From Prunus persica (lineage: Eukaryota; Streptophyta; Magnoliopsida; Rosales; Rosaceae), in NCBI RefSeq assembly GCF_000346465.2, contig NC_034012.1:16364789-16428788 (forward strand): DNA of 64,000 nucleotides. The letters run 5' to 3'. The translations under genes were made by a program, and so were the position numbers. Shown piece after piece: positions 22,632 through 35,100 of the stretch (positions are counted from its first letter, which is position 1; every line of letters begins with the position of its first letter). Under the pieces are notes generated by a model, which saw only the letters and a list, made by a program, of their open reading frames with translations, was not told where the DNA came from and made no database searches.

Positions 22632-22982
22632 TGTTAGAGTTTTGAACAGATTTTGGAGAAGAAAAGAAAACAATATGCAGGGAAAAACCAAGAGACCAGC
22701 TAAACAATTCTTCTGTATTTTTGTATTGTATTCTCTGCTTCTTTTCGGGCAAGCTCAGTGTGAGCAATTTAACTGTTAGAAGCACAGCTGGATTCTCTTA
22801 CATCATTAGAGAATCACAGCCTTACATTCAAAACTGATATCTAAGATCATTACACGTGTCTATAGCCACTTACCATTTAACTGACGCCTAACACTTGCCT
22901 ATCTTAGTGACTAAGTGAATACACAATCTCAGATCAGAGGCCTAACATCATTTATATCAGCTCACACACTTATATTTCAACA
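22632..22982 (-). repeat. 3' LTR of copia element A
   Basis: 351 bp, identical by eye to 27,223-27,573. Confidence 0.95.
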
Positions 22983-25900
22983 CTCCCCTTTAAGTTGTGA
23001 GCTGATTTCACACCAAGCTTCTCGCGTAGATAGCTGAAACGATCCTTGGCCAAAGCCTTTGTAAAAATATCTGCCAGCTGCTCATTCGTAGGACAATAGA
23101 TCAAATCTACAATTCCTTCTTGCAAAGCATCCTTAATAAAGTGATACCTTCGATCAATATGCTTGGTTTTCTGGTGAAACACAGGGTTCTTTGTAATGGC
23201 AATAGCAGAGGTGTTATCACAGTGTAGTGGTGTGGCCTCTGTTTGGAACTCTCCGAAATCTTCCAATACAAATCTCAACCAAACAGCTTGTGTTGTTGCT
23301 TCAGAGGCACTAATGTACTCTGCCTCTGCAGTAGAGAGAGCAACACAGTGCTGTTTGACTGAAGCCCAAGCAAACACTCCACTACCGAAAGAAAATGCAT
23401 ATCCAGAGGTGCTCTTGCTATCATCCACTGAACCACTCCAATCACTATCACAATAGCCAATTAGAACTGCCCCTTTTCCCTTCACATACTCCAGACCATA
23501 GTCAAGTGTTCCTTTCACATATCTAAGAACTCGTTTAGCTGTTCCAAGATGTTTGTTTGTGGGGCAGTGCATAAACCTTGCAAGCAAGCTAGCTGCAAAC
23601 ATGATATCAGGTCTTGTAGCTGTGAGATACAGCAAACTTCCAACTATCTTTCTATATTGCTCCTCACTTGCAGAGCCACTCCCATCATCCTTACTTAATT
23701 TTTCAGTTGGAACCAGAGGAATAACCACAGGTTTACAGTCACTCAGACCGAATCTGCTCAACAGAGTTGATGCATACTTCCTTTGATGAAGGAAGATGCT
23801 CGTTGGTGTCTGAATTACTCCCATCCCTAAGAAATGATGCAAGAGTCCCAAATCCGTCATCTCATATTTCTCCATCATATCTTGCTTAAATTCTTCTATC
23901 ATGGTGTGACAGTTTCCAGTGTATACTATGTCATCTACATAGATAGACACTATCATGATGCTTGCTTCACCTCTAGTTTTGACATAAAGAGTAGCCTCAC
24001 TTTGACTCTTTGTGAACCCACACTTAGCAAAATAACTATCAATTTCACTATACCAAGCTCTTGGCGCCTGTTTCAAACCATATAGAGCTTTGTTTAGCTT
24101 GTAAACTTTGCTTTCACTCCCCTTCACCACAAATCCCTCCGGCTGGTCTACATACACTTCTTCTTCCAAAACACCATTTAGAAAAGCTGACTTAACATCT
24201 AATTGGTACAGCTGCCAACCCTTCTGTGCAGCTAATGCAATTAGAGTTCGGATTGTGTCTAATCTAGCCACAGGTGCAAATGTTTCATTGTAGTCCACCC
24301 CTGGTTTCTGAGAGTATCCTTTAGCCACTAACCTTGCTTTATTTTTCTGCACTGAACCATCCAGATTTAACTTGGTTTTAAACACCCATTTAACTCCAAT
24401 AATTGGTTTTGATGAAGGTCTGTCAACAAGCTCCCATGTAGCATTTTTTTCTATCATTGACAACTCATCCTTCATTGCCTTTATCCATGATTCATCCTTG
24501 ACAGCTTCATCAAACTTCTCGGGTTCCACAATGCACAGATTGCATTGTGCTAGAATATCATCCAACTTTCTCCATTTCAATGGAGTATGATCAAACCGTT
24601 GAGTATCCTCTACCCTGCTGCTTTGTTTGCTTGATTCTCCTTGTGAAACACGACCCCCTGACATGAGATCATGAGTCTGATTCCCTACAGGTGTTTCAAA
24701 TGGTGTTGTTGCAGGATTTCTAGGCTGCTCTTCATAGTTCAGCACTTGCATTTGGTTCTCAGTCACTTCTTTCCAATTCCAGGTTGTTTCCTCATCAAAT
24801 ATAACATCTCTTGACAACAAAAGCTTCCTAGTAACAGGATCAAATACCCTATAACCCTTTTCACAAGTTGCATAACCAACAAATACTCCCTTTGTGCTCT
24901 TGGCATCCAGCTTCTGTCTCCCTTCAGCTGGTTTATGTACAAAACAAACGCTCCCAAACACTTTGAAGTGAGCAACACCTGGTTTCCTTGTACTATAGGC
25001 CTCAAAAGGAGTTCTGTGTTTGAGTGCCTTGGTAGGACATCTATTCAGTATATACACAGCAGTGTGTACAGCTTCTGCCCACAGATAATAAGGCAGATCC
25101 TTCTCATGCAACATAGCTTTTGCCATTTCTACAACTGTCCTATTCTTCCTTTCTACCACTCCATTTTGTTGTGGAGTATATGCCATAGAAAACTGCCTTT
25201 GAATACCTGTTTCTTCACACAACTTATTGAATTCACAAGATGTGAACTCTCCCCCTTTATCACTTCTTACACATTGCACTTTAAAACCACTCTGCAGCTC
25301 TACCATAGACTTAAACTTTCTAAAACAGTTTAGTGCATCAGACTTGTATCTAAGAAAATAGACCCAAATCATTCTTGTACAGTCATCTATGAGGAGCATG
25401 AAGTATTTGTTACCTGAAATAGACTCGTTTTGCATAGGCCCACACAAGTCCATGTGTATCAACTCAAGAGGAGTACTTGCCCTCCATGCTTGGTTCTTAG
25501 GAAACCATTCTCTATGTTGTTTCCCAAACTGGCAGCCTTCACAGACTCCATTTACAGCTTCTAGATGTGGCAGGCCGTGCACCATCTCCTTTTCCTTAAG
25601 TTGGTTTAGTCCATTTAAATGTAAATGCCCCATTCTTTTGTGCCAAATCCACGTGGAGTGAGACACACCAGCTCTTAAGGCAACATAGTCGGTTGGAGAC
25701 AATGTCAAAGGATAGCATCTGTTTCTTTTCATTTCCACTTTCATGATGAGCTTCTCCAGTGAAGAGTCATCAAAAATACTGCACATATTGCTTCCAAACA
25801 CCAAGTGATAACCATGCTCATCCATTTGACCCACACTCAACAGATTTTCTTTCAATCCGGGTAAGTACATGACTTCTCTGATATGCTTTGTACCAGTGCT

Positions 25901-27103
25901 TGTGTTAAGCACTAAAGTACCCATACCAGTTATGTTTATAAGTTTCCCTGTTGGCATCTGCACCTTACCTGTCACACTTGTGTTCATATCAATCAGCAGC
26001 TCCTTGTTCCCAGTCATATGGTTGCTGCAGCCGCTATCCACATACCATTCTTCATTTGCACTCCCTTTTGAAATAGCACAATTTGCATAAAACAGGTTTC
26101 CTCCTACTTCCACTTGGCTTGCGTTATTAGCTTTCTGCACACTTTTGTTTGTTGTGCACTCTCTTGCCAAATGCCCAAATCTTTCACACTTGTAGCACTT
26201 AGGTTGTCCCTTAAATCTACATTCTCCATAGTGAAATTTAGAGCAGACTTTGCATTGAGGCTTCACCCCATCTTGCTGCACAGAATGTGCTCCATTTGAA
26301 GTCTGTCCAGTGCCAGCTTGCTGTGGCTTCTGTCTAGACTCCCATGGTTTGTTGTTAGGCTTCCAACTCTTCTGAGACTTGGCAGTACCAGACTGAGCAT
26401 TATTCTTGTTCTGCCCCTTTTGATCGATTGAGAAAGAACCAAATGCTTTCTCAGCTATGTCCACAGTATGCATGTCAAAACGTTGCTCTTGACTCTTCAA
26501 GATTGCAATAACCTCCTGCAATTCAATGGTCTCCAAACTCTTTGTATTTTCAATCACCAAACAGATGGGATCATAAACTCGACTAAGACTGATTAACACC
26601 TTTTGAACCAGCCTCTCGTTTGATAACACCTCTCCAAATGTTTTCATTTGATTTATCAATTCATTTAATCGAGTAAGATATGCAGTAAGTTGTTCACCTT
26701 CACGCATCCTCATATACTCAAATTCTCGTCTAAGATTCTGAAGTTTTACAGATCTAACCTGATCACCTCCATGATATTCACTGTAGAGCAAAGTCCAAGC
26801 CATTTTTGCAGAATCGGCATTTGCAATCCGAGGGAAGATCTGGTCAGAGACAGCGTTTTGTATGATGCCCAGTGCCTTTGCATCCTTCATGAGCACAGCA
26901 CACATCTCTGCTTCAGCTTCTTCCTCCGATGATGCTTCAACTTTCTTGGTCTTCATCTTCGAATCAGAGACTGAAATCCCCTTTTCTACCAGACTCCACA
27001 GCCCAAGAGACTTGAAGATTGTCACCATCTTGATCCTCCAGAACTCGTAGTTCTCACCGGAGAAGATCGGAGTTCTTACTTCTGAACTTCCAGATCCAGC
27101 CAT
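22970..27103 (-). CDS. Copia gag-pol polyprotein, intact, 1377 residues
   Basis: A single uninterrupted frame from the ATG at 27,103. Order of domains: gag (1-about 240), CCHC zinc knuckle (about 301-314, [14 protein letters not shown]), aspartic protease ([10 protein letters not shown], about 352), GAG-pre-integrase HxxxGH motif, integrase core ([12 protein letters not shown] near 571, then DKGGEFTS and [14 protein letters not shown]), reverse transcriptase with YVDDIVYTG (about 1054) and RNase H ([13 protein letters not shown]). This integrase-before-RT order defines Ty1/copia. The frame ends 13 bp inside the 3' LTR. All catalytic motifs appear present, so the element may be autonomous. The lineage within copia is not assigned. 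Confidence 0.95.
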   Translation of the reverse strand: MAGSGSSEVRTPIFSGENYEFWRIKMVTIFKSLGLWSLVEKGISVSDSKMKTKKVEASSEEEAEAEMCAVLMKDAKALGIIQNAVSDQIFPRIANADSAKMAWTLLYSEYHGGDQVRSVKLQNLRREFEYMRMREGEQLTAYLTRLNELINQMKTFGEVLSNERLVQKVLISLSRVYDPICLVIENTKSLETIELQEVIAILKSQEQRFDMHTVDIAEKAFGSFSIDQKGQNKNNAQSGTAKSQKSWKPNNKPWESRQKPQQAGTGQTSNGAHSVQQDGVKPQCKVCSKFHYGECRFKGQPKCYKCERFGHLARECTTNKSVQKANNASQVEVGGNLFYANCAISKGSANEEWYVDSGCSNHMTGNKELLIDMNTSVTGKVQMPTGKLINITGMGTLVLNTSTGTKHIREVMYLPGLKENLLSVGQMDEHGYHLVFGSNMCSIFDDSSLEKLIMKVEMKRNRCYPLTLSPTDYVALRAGVSHSTWIWHKRMGHLHLNGLNQLKEKEMVHGLPHLEAVNGVCEGCQFGKQHREWFPKNQAWRASTPLELIHMDLCGPMQNESISGNKYFMLLIDDCTRMIWVYFLRYKSDALNCFRKFKSMVELQSGFKVQCVRSDKGGEFTSCEFNKLCEETGIQRQFSMAYTPQQNGVVERKNRTVVEMAKAMLHEKDLPYYLWAEAVHTAVYILNRCPTKALKHRTPFEAYSTRKPGVAHFKVFGSVCFVHKPAEGRQKLDAKSTKGVFVGYATCEKGYRVFDPVTRKLLLSRDVIFDEETTWNWKEVTENQMQVLNYEEQPRNPATTPFETPVGNQTHDLMSGGRVSQGESSKQSSRVEDTQRFDHTPLKWRKLDDILAQCNLCIVEPEKFDEAVKDESWIKAMKDELSMIEKNATWELVDRPSSKPIIGVKWVFKTKLNLDGSVQKNKARLVAKGYSQKPGVDYNETFAPVARLDTIRTLIALAAQKGWQLYQLDVKSAFLNGVLEEEVYVDQPEGFVVKGSESKVYKLNKALYGLKQAPRAWYSEIDSYFAKCGFTKSQSEATLYVKTRGEASIMIVSIYVDDIVYTGNCHTMIEEFKQDMMEKYEMTDLGLLHHFLGMGVIQTPTSIFLHQRKYASTLLSRFGLSDCKPVVIPLVPTEKLSKDDGSGSASEEQYRKIVGSLLYLTATRPDIMFAASLLARFMHCPTNKHLGTAKRVLRYVKGTLDYGLEYVKGKGAVLIGYCDSDWSGSVDDSKSTSGYAFSFGSGVFAWASVKQHCVALSTAEAEYISASEATTQAVWLRFVLEDFGEFQTEATPLHCDNTSAIAITKNPVFHQKTKHIDRRYHFIKDALQEGIVDLIYCPTNEQLADIFTKALAKDRFSYLREKLGVKSAHNLKGSVEI

Positions 27104-27222
27104 TGTTTGGTCTGAATCACAGCAGCTTCTCTTCTCAGATGTTCAGCTGAGCTTCGATTGAGCTCAGTAAACTTCACAGTTTTCACGCCCAGATCAAGAG
27201 ACCCAACCTGGCTCTGAGGCCA

Positions 27223-27573
27223 TGTTAGAGTTTTGAACAGATTTTGGAGAAGAAAAGAAAACAATATGCAGGGAAAAACCAAGAGACCAGCTAAACAATT
27301 CTTCTGTATTTTTGTATTGTATTCTCTGCTTCTTTTCGGGCAAGCTCAGTGTGAGCAATTTAACTGTTAGAAGCACAGCTGGATTCTCTTACATCATTAG
27401 AGAATCACAGCCTTACATTCAAAACTGATATCTAAGATCATTACACGTGTCTATAGCCACTTACCATTTAACTGACGCCTAACACTTGCCTATCTTAGTG
27501 ACTAAGTGAATACACAATCTCAGATCAGAGGCCTAACATCATTTATATCAGCTCACACACTTATATTTCAACA
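27223..27573 (-). repeat. 5' LTR of copia element A
   Basis: 351 bp ending CTCTAACA on the minus strand, next to the primer binding site (about 27,207-27,222). It is followed on the plus strand by the CTCAT duplication. Confidence 0.95.
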
Positions 27574-27578
27574 CTCAT

Positions 27579-28185
27579 AAACTGAAAACCAAAATTACAA
27601 ACTGGTTTAAGCCTAAAGTCCATAGGGAATAATCCTGTTAAATTTCAGAAAGACGGGTCAGCAGCGGCAAATTACCAGCAACACTGATATTGTCCCCAAC
27701 TTAACCACCTATAAAGCCTAGTAGATGTTCGGGTATATCAGAAAAGGCCTCGGTGCTATTAGTAGTGGAACCATTCATTATATGTTGTATTTTATTTAGT
27801 CAATTTTCCAATTGTGAGACTTAATACCCTTCAACAGAAAACTACCACCATCTGCGTTTTACATCATGCAACTTCTTTCTGTAGGGACAAGTATAGGTTA
27901 TATATACAACTATGATATCATATATAATTTAGGCTGACCTATCTTAACAAGAATCTAAAGCTTAACAAACATCTATTAGAAGATGGAGCAACATCAAACT
28001 AAATTCAAATATAACCCATCACATCCATCATATTGACAACAAATTGAAAACTTCTTCCAGTTAAAGGTGCTCCTATCATTTATCTTGTGCTGTGAATAGA
28101 GAATAAGGGTTTCTTCACATACATGAAGTTAGGTAAAGACTGCAGTTGTTAAGCTATAAAGAGATGATGTTAACAGAAAACATAC
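27579..28185 (-). other. DER: DER intron sequence, paralogous to 12,751-13,260
   Basis: No gene. From 27,714 it matches the chimeric DER copy at 12.7-13.3 kb; 27,579-27,713 is unique in the window. Confidence 0.75.
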
Positions 28186-28378
28186 TTGTCAACACTTTGA
28201 CCAGCTATTGCAGTTGAATATACAATAGGGTGCCCAACCAAGAACACGAAGCTTTCCCTAACATCCTGCTCATAGTATGTTGCAGTCTGCTGGTTTTTAT
28301 TCCGGTATGGTATCCCATTTGTTACAACTATCAGCCAGCCTTTACCTTCTCTTTCTATCCTTTCAGCATCTTGCAATC
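28186..28378 (-). pseudogene. DER: DER exon (NKxD region) with four single-base indels
   Basis: The exon lies between acceptor CTCTTAG and donor GTATG. Compared with the clean copy at 13,261-13,436 it has +1 G, -1 T, +1 C and -1 T on the plus strand, all at short homopolymers. The net change is zero, but NKWD and the following residues are scrambled. Another base seems missing near 28,364, before AERIEREGKG. The exon sits 1.5 kb from the assembly gap. Confidence 0.8.
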
Positions 28379-29660
28379 CTAAGAGATACACAAGAAATAT
28401 ACATGAGGAAAAGAAAACATCTCATTAATCAAAATTCTAAGATGCCATTGCTTGAAGAAATTTCGAGACGCATATTATACGATCAAAGCCTAAAAAAAGG
28501 TCTTGGAAGAAAGAAAAAAAAGACGCTAAGTTTTCACTATTACTCATTCTTCTATAAGTTATTAGATAATAAACTATAAACTAAATACTAGAAATATGAA
28601 TATCTTTAGCATCAAAGAGATTTCATAAGAACTGGACCAAATATATATAGTTGAAAGTTTTCTACAACATGACAACTTTTTTTGCTATCTTTTCAGTGAA
28701 GTATATCCAAATTGAATAGCTCGAAAACTATCTGACCACTGGTCCTTGTGTCTTAATTATTTTTCATTTCAAAAAGAGATTTCTCCTTGTTTAAGGGTAC
28801 ATAATTTGAAACTAAACAAATGGCTCACATTCAGGGAAAGACATTATCACAAAATTTTGTTCATTGAAACTTATTTTAAAACCTGAAAGATAAAACTGAA
28901 AAACTAACAGATGCCAACAAGACACACAAAACACTCAATTTTGCTCGTTAAGCATTTCAAGAAAACCATAACTTCCAAACGTACAATAGACATTCTATTT
29001 CTGTCCATATTATGCATGCATGAGACTGACTTTCAAGTCTGCAAGGACCTGCTAGGTATGGAGAGGAATGTTAGGCCGTTTACACTGTATTGTGTTTTAA
29101 ATATTATTAAAAGAAACAACGAAAGTTAAGAAATCTAGAACATGGAGGAAAAGATAAATAATTAACATACAACCAAAACATCCATAAAGTTATATCATGA
29201 CTTATTTTAAGAAGTTTCTCCGCATTAACTAGTATTGTACATTTTTTTTTCTTTTTGGTAGTGTGATAACATTTTCTGTTTAGCTTATATGTGATACTAT
29301 TTTGTGTTTATATAAAAATACATGTAATACATATAGAGACGTACATTTATATACTTATATTTATGTCCTATCCAATAAGAGAGTTTTTCTCTCAAATGGA
29401 CGTCCGGATTGTCTAGCATTTGGACCCCAATGTTTGCACCTGTGTTTCATTATAAAAAATGATTTCAAGATGTATACTTCCACAGCACCGACTGGATGTT
29501 TTTATATAGCAGTGTAGGGGCTTGATTTGGCAGCATATATGATGCAGCGACACACTGAAGAATCATTGGGATCCGAATACTAAACAATCCAGACACCTGG
29601 ATAAGAGAAAGACTCTTTAATAGGAATCAGAACTATTCATTATATTCAGGCTTTTAAAAA
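28379..29660 (-). other. DER: DER intron, no gene
   Basis: AT-rich DNA. The first 330 bp match 13,437-13,754; the rest is unique in the window. No transposon termini seen before the MITE at 29,661. Confidence 0.6.
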
Positions 29661-29786
29661 GGGAGCTGATTTTCCCACTCCTCTTTTGTCCACTTACACT
29701 CCCTTTTTTGTTATAGTAAAAAGTAATAAAAAAAAAAACAAAAGGGTGTGTAAGTGGACAAAAGGGGAGTGGGAAAATCAGCACCC
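29661..29786. mobile_element. Small palindromic MITE, copy 1
   Basis: 126 bp with inverted ends of about 50 bp (GGGAGCTGATTTTCCCACTC and its near complement). Flanked by TTAAAAA on both sides, a likely target duplication. A second family member is at 44,038-44,158. It lies in a DER intron. Confidence 0.85.
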
Positions 29787-29893
29787 TTAAAAAAATCCAA
29801 CCTAGTTTGTTTTACCCTGCGCACATGAAGGCAGAAAACTGTGGGCATGTTCTTCAGATCTTTATAGAAAGGATAACTCAAAAAGAATGTTAC

Positions 29894-30115
29894 CTGTTCT
29901 GTGATACAAGCCAGGGCCTCAATTACAAGAGCCACAACATCAGAACGACGAATGGCACGAAATGCTCGATGGNNNNNNNNNNNNNNNNNNNNNNNNNNNN
30001 NNNNNNNNNNNNNNNNNNNNNNNNNNNNNNNNNNNNNNNNNNNNNNNNNNNNNNNNNNNNNNNNNNNNNNNNACGCTCTTCTTCTGATTCCAGCAGTATC
30101 AATTAGCCGGAACTT
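29894..30115 (-). pseudogene. DER: DER exon (DTAG motif) with an assembly gap
   Basis: Acceptor GGTTTTGCAG, then KFRLIDTAGIRRRA, then 100 N, then HRAFRAIRRSDVVALVIEA and LACITEQ up to donor GTAAC. DTAG is the G3 motif of the second GTPase domain. Family proteins need only about 17 residues where the N run stands, so the gap length is a placeholder. Confidence 0.85.
29973..30072. other. Assembly gap of exactly 100 N
   Basis: A run of 100 N, the conventional filler for gaps of unknown size, inside a DER exon. Confidence 1.
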
Positions 30116-31052
30116 CTGCAAAACCCCCACCAAAAAAAAAAAAGTAGAATGATATAAAGGATTACTGATCTAACAGTTGTGCACTAATATCATAAGCTGG
30201 TAAACTAACAATAGCTATAGGATCCCATCTAAGACGGCATATGAGTAGACCTGAACCAAACTATTGCTTGTTCGAGCTCGGCTTATACTTGAACTTGCCT
30301 AAACAGCCTCAAGATTTGCCTCAAGGAAACTTCCCAGGCTTGATGATGCAGAACCAATAGGAGAAGGAGAAAGAGAGAGAAGAAGAGAAAGATAAGGGAA
30401 AGGACGTTAAGAGGAGAAGAGCAATAGCCAGGCAAATAGGATTTGAATATTTCATAAGTCAAGTATATTAACAAGGAGTCAGACCCTAGCCCACCTTTCT
30501 ACCTAAACTATTAGAAAATCTCCAAGTGTCTTTAACAAACAGAATAAAAAGCCAGGATAGAAGCACACAAACAGAGAGAAGAAAATAAATTATCAAACTT
30601 AAGCAATCTGATCTTGAATAACTCACAAGTGGCACAGTTCTTTTGCAAGCCCAATTCCAAGATTCAGTCGATAAAATCGGCACTTGAATTTCGATTTTGG
30701 TAAAAGATGAATAGTGGAAAGTAAGAATAGCTTGAGGTAAATGAACTTCTTAGGCTAGACATGATGGTTTTGTCTCAAGATACAAGTTTACCATCAAACT
30801 TTTCATCATTGATTTCACTAGAAATTCTCTTTGTATTCCTAGGCAGAATTCTACATAGAGGAAATTTTTATAAAAGCTCCATTTAAAGAGCGGATGAATA
30901 CTATTGTGAAAAGCACCTGATCTGAAGTGGTTTTTATGATTCTTCAGTTTCATACTAATAACACAGTAGATTCGCGTAGAACATTTTGTGTAATAACTGC
31001 CAGCAATATGTGGTATAATAGAATAGAATGTATAACTGTAATCCAATCAAAC
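30116..31052 (-). other. DER: DER intron, no gene
   Basis: AT-rich intron between the DTAG exon and the P-loop exon. No mobile element termini recognised. Confidence 0.6.
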
Positions 31053-31235
31053 CTGTCCATCTGGTCCAATAAATTCAATATCAATTGCATCACGGGTAGT
31101 TCCACTGACTGGGCTAACAATTGTCCCGTCCTCCACAACCAAAGCATTCAAAATGCTACTTTTACCAACATTTGGTCGGCCAACAATCGCAATTGCAGGA
31201 ACATAATCTTCTTGTTCAGCAAAATCTTCTGGGTC
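31053..31235 (-). pseudogene. DER: DER exon, P-loop of the second GTPase domain
   Basis: Exactly 61 codons in phase 0 between acceptor ATATTTAG and donor GTTTGATT. It contains the Walker A/G1 motif GRPNVGKS, the switch region SGTTRDAID and the preceding acidic linker [13 protein letters not shown]. Undamaged. Confidence 0.92.
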
Positions 31236-31561
31236 CTAAATATATAAGCATAGAAAAATATGTCATAAAGAAACGACAATATTCATAGAACAGGGCAACA
31301 ACATGCTATGTTGGGCTTAAGAAATTACTAGAAGCACCAGATTTTTTATATTAAGGACTAAGAAGCATGGAGAGATTCTAATATTGAACTGAAAGTTCAC
31401 TAACAAGCTCAAAATGAACAGCTTTCTTCCTACAAGTGCTACTTCAAAAGTGAGTAACAGATGGCAAAATTAAGTCAATTGCCAATTAAACTCCAGTATT
31501 CAACAAAAGGCAGTTAAATTTGAAGAATGATATAACCTAAAAAAATTCTGTGATTACAAAC

Positions 31562-31649
31562 CTCAATATTTTTCAGCCCTGAACACACAAGATCAAGAAG
31601 CTCTCCAGTTCCAGTTCCAGATATAGCAGATATAGGAAGTGGTGAAAAC
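31562..31649 (-). pseudogene. DER: DER exon interrupted by copia element B five bases after its splice acceptor
   Basis: The exon encodes FSPLPISAISGTGTGELL and DLVCSGLKNIE, the linker after the first GTPase domain, up to donor GTTTGT. Its first five bases (GTTTT on the minus strand) are the target duplication: one copy at 31,645-31,649 and the other at 36,590-36,594, where the acceptor GACCAG still stands. No upstream exons were found. Confidence 0.9.
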
Positions 31650-32039
31650 TGTTGGTGTATAGGTGTAGCTGCTGTGATGGAATTAGAATATGAAGGTTCT
31701 ATTCTTGTTAGGAAGGCTGCCTTGGATCATAGTCCAAGTGTACAGCAGAGAATGTAATAGCATTTTGCCACCTGTCATTATCTTATAGGGTAATGATTGA
31801 ATGGCTAGATTTAGTGATGTAATAGGGAATATCTCCTCCCTAACGGTTTTTGTCAGTGTCATGATATATACATGTTTTGGTGCTGGGCTGATACAGCTAG
31901 CATTCTTCTAAAAGCTCTCTCTCTCTCACACACAGAAATCTGACCTCTCTTTACTCAAAAGCTCTCTGCATTTTCATTGAGATTTATTACATGTTTTGAT
32001 TGAATCTATATGCATGATAATGTTCTGAATATGCTAACA
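31650..32039 (+). repeat. 5' LTR of copia element B
   Basis: 390 bp, TGTTGGTG...CTAACA. It contains GATATATACATG as a possible TATA region and a short CT run near 31,915. Confidence 0.95.
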
Positions 32040-32138
32040 TGGCCTCAGAGCCAGGTTTGATCTTGTAATACTGGGAGTTTCTCTGTGCTAAGCTATTGAA
32101 GCTGCAGCTGAGCTTGAGTTCTGCAGATCTAAGTCTAC

Positions 32139-35100
32139 ATGGCTGGATCAAGTGGTGGTGAGTTGAGAGCACCAATTTTCAATGGTGAGAACTACGATTT
32201 CTGGAGCATTAGGATGAAGACCATCTTCAAATCTCATGGACTGTGGGATTTTGTGATCAAAGGACTTGATGGTATGGATATGAAAAAGTCAGATGAATCT
32301 GGTGATCAGAAAAAGGAGACAGAAGAATCAAGTGGGAAAGGCATGGTTGCTGAGGTACTCATGAAGGATGCCAAGGCCCTTGGATTGATTCAAGGAGCAG
32401 TTTCAGAGGAGATATTCCCACGAATATCTCATGAAGAGACATCAAAAGGTGCCTGGAGTATTCTGCAGCAAGAATTCCATGGAGATAAGCAGGTAAGGAG
32501 TGTTAAATTGCAAGGCCTTAGAAGGGAATTTGAATATACAAGAATGAAGGATGATGAATCCTTAACTGTCTATGTTACTAAACTATTTGATTTAATTAAT
32601 CAAATGAGAAGTTATGGGGAGGAATTGCCTAGGGAGAGAATTGTTCAAAAACTGCTTATTAGTCTGCCATCTACCTATGACTCTATATGTTCAGTTATTG
32701 AACATTCTAGAGATCTGAATGAGATTGAGGTGCAGGAGGTTGTTGCCTCACTAAAGAGCTTTGAGTTGCGTTTAGATAGGCATTCTGAAAACAGAACAGA
32801 GAAGGCATTTGCTAGCCTTAGTGTAGATGCCAAACAGACTAAGAATGGAGAACAGGACAGCAAGCAGAATAAGAATTGGAAATCCAAAGGCAAGAAGTGG
32901 GATAACAAGGCAAGTGAAGGCACTAAAACTCCCTGCAAACACTGTGGTAAGCTACATTTTGGTGAATGTCGATTCAAGGGCAAGCCAAAGTGTTATAACT
33001 GTGATAAACTTGGTCACATTGCAAAAGACTGCTACAGCAAGAAAACACCACAGCAGATCAACTATGCTACTCAAGTGGAAGCTGCACCAACAATGTTCTA
33101 TGCTAGCAATGTAAGTGGTGCTGATGTAACAAGGGATGAAGAGATCTGGTATTTGGACAGTGGGTGTAGCAATCACATGACAGGAAAATAGGATTTGTTG
33201 GTGGATATTGACAGAAAAGTGACTGCCAAGGTTGAAATGGGAACTGGACAGCTTGTAGAAGTAACTGGAAAAGGCACTATTGTGGTTGAAACCAAAGCAG
33301 GCAAGAGACATATCAAAGAAATAATGCTTGTACCTGGACTGAAAGAGAACTTACTCAGTGTAGGACAGATGATAGAACATGGCTATTATTTGGTATTTGG
33401 TGATCACAAGGTGGAAATCTACAATGACAGCTCTCATACAAATCTGGTGGCAAAGGTTCAGATGAAAGGAAACAGAAGCTTTCCTTTGAAGTTGCAAGCT
33501 GAAATGCACTTTGCTTATAGAGCAAGTGTAGACCATTCCACTGATCTCTGGCATAGAAGGTTTGGACATCTCAATATGAGTAGTCTAAAACTATTGAAAG
33601 AGCAAGATATGGTAGTAGGGCTGCCAGAAATTAAAGAAGATAGACAGGTATGTGAGGGGTGTGTTCTAGGCAAGCAAAGTAGAGAAGCATTCCCAAGAGA
33701 AGCTATTTCTAGAGCATCAACCCCACTAGAACTTATTCACAGTGACATCTATGGTCCTATGCAGACAGTTACCAAAGCTGGAAATAGGTTCTTTCTCACT
33801 TTCATTGATGATTGCACAAGGATGTGTTGGGTCTATTTCTTAAGGCACAAGTCAGAAGCTCTTTGTGTGTTTAAGAAGTTCAAAGCCACTGTGGAATTGC
33901 AAAGTGGCTACAAACTAAAACAATTGAGAAGTGACAGAGGAGGAGAGTACACTTCAGTGGAGTTTGAGAGGTTCTGTGACAATGCAGGCATTGAAAGGCA
34001 GCTCACAACCCCATACACACCACAGCAAAATGGTGTGGCCGAGAGGAAGAATAGAACTATAGTAGAAATGGCCAAATGTTTGATGTTGGAAAAGAAAATT
34101 CCACTTGATTTCTGGGCAGAGGCAGTCAACACATCTGTGTACATTTTGAATAGATGTCCAACTAAAGCCTTAAGCAAAAAGACACCATTTGAGGCTTATG
34201 GAGGGAGGAAACCAGGAATTAAGCATCTGAAGGTATTTGGTTCATTGTGTTATGCTCATGAACCAAAACAGCAAAGACAGAAGCTAGATTTGGCAAGCAA
34301 AAGGTGTATTTTCTTGGGGTATGGCAGCTGTGAAAAGGGATACAGGCTCTACAATATTGAAACTGAAAAGGTTATCATTTCAAGAGATGTGATATTTAGT
34401 GAGAATGAGTGTTGGGATTGGAATACAAAGAAAGAGACTAGTGTGAACATTCAGCTCACTGAAATTAGAGAAGAAGAACAAGGAGCAGAAGGGAGTTCTT
34501 ATGAATTTGAAGAACAATTGGAAGTGAATGAGATGCCTAGCTTAAACACTGAAATCAGTGACCAAGAAAGGGAAGCAGGATCACAGGATGTTGATCACAC
34601 TCCTCTCAAGTACAAGAGCATTGCAGAAATTTATGAAAAATGCAACATGTGCATTATAGAACCAGAAAGTTTTGAAGAGGCAGCAAAGGATGACTCTTGG
34701 AAGAAAGCAATGGAAGCTGAAATCACCATGATTGAGAAGAACAATACATGGGAGCTTGTGAATAGACCATTTGATAAACCAATCATTGGAGTCAAATGGA
34801 TCTATAAGACTAAACTGAACCTAGATGGATCTGTGCAGAAGAATAAGGCTCGGCTGGTGGCAAAGGGATATTCTCAAAAGCCTGGAATTGACTTCAATGA
34901 GGCCTTTGCACCAGTGGCTCGACTTGATACTGTGAGAACCTTGGTGGCTGTTGCTGCACAGAGAAACTGGAATCTGTTTCAACTAGATGTAAAGTCTGCA
35001 TTTCTTAATGGAGTGCTAAATGAAGAAGTTTATGTAGATCAACCATCTGGTTTTGTGATGCAAGGAAGTGAAGATAAAGTGTATAAGCTGAAAAAGGCTC

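Larger units (their letters stand above)
22632..27573 (-). mobile_element. Full-length copia retrotransposon A
   Basis: Two 351-bp LTRs (22,632-22,982 and 27,223-27,573) look identical by eye. They start and end TG...CA and are flanked by the 5-bp duplication CTCAT. On the minus strand the 5' LTR is followed by a primer binding site TGGCCTCAGAGCC, close to the initiator-Met type, then one intact polyprotein frame and the polypurine tract AAAGGGGAG before the 3' LTR. It lies in a DER intron in the same orientation as the gene. Intact frame and identical LTRs mean recent insertion. Confidence 0.96.

Noticed and set aside
24935..25333. 132-residue plus-strand frame
   Set aside because: It is the antisense shadow of the intact copia A polyprotein.
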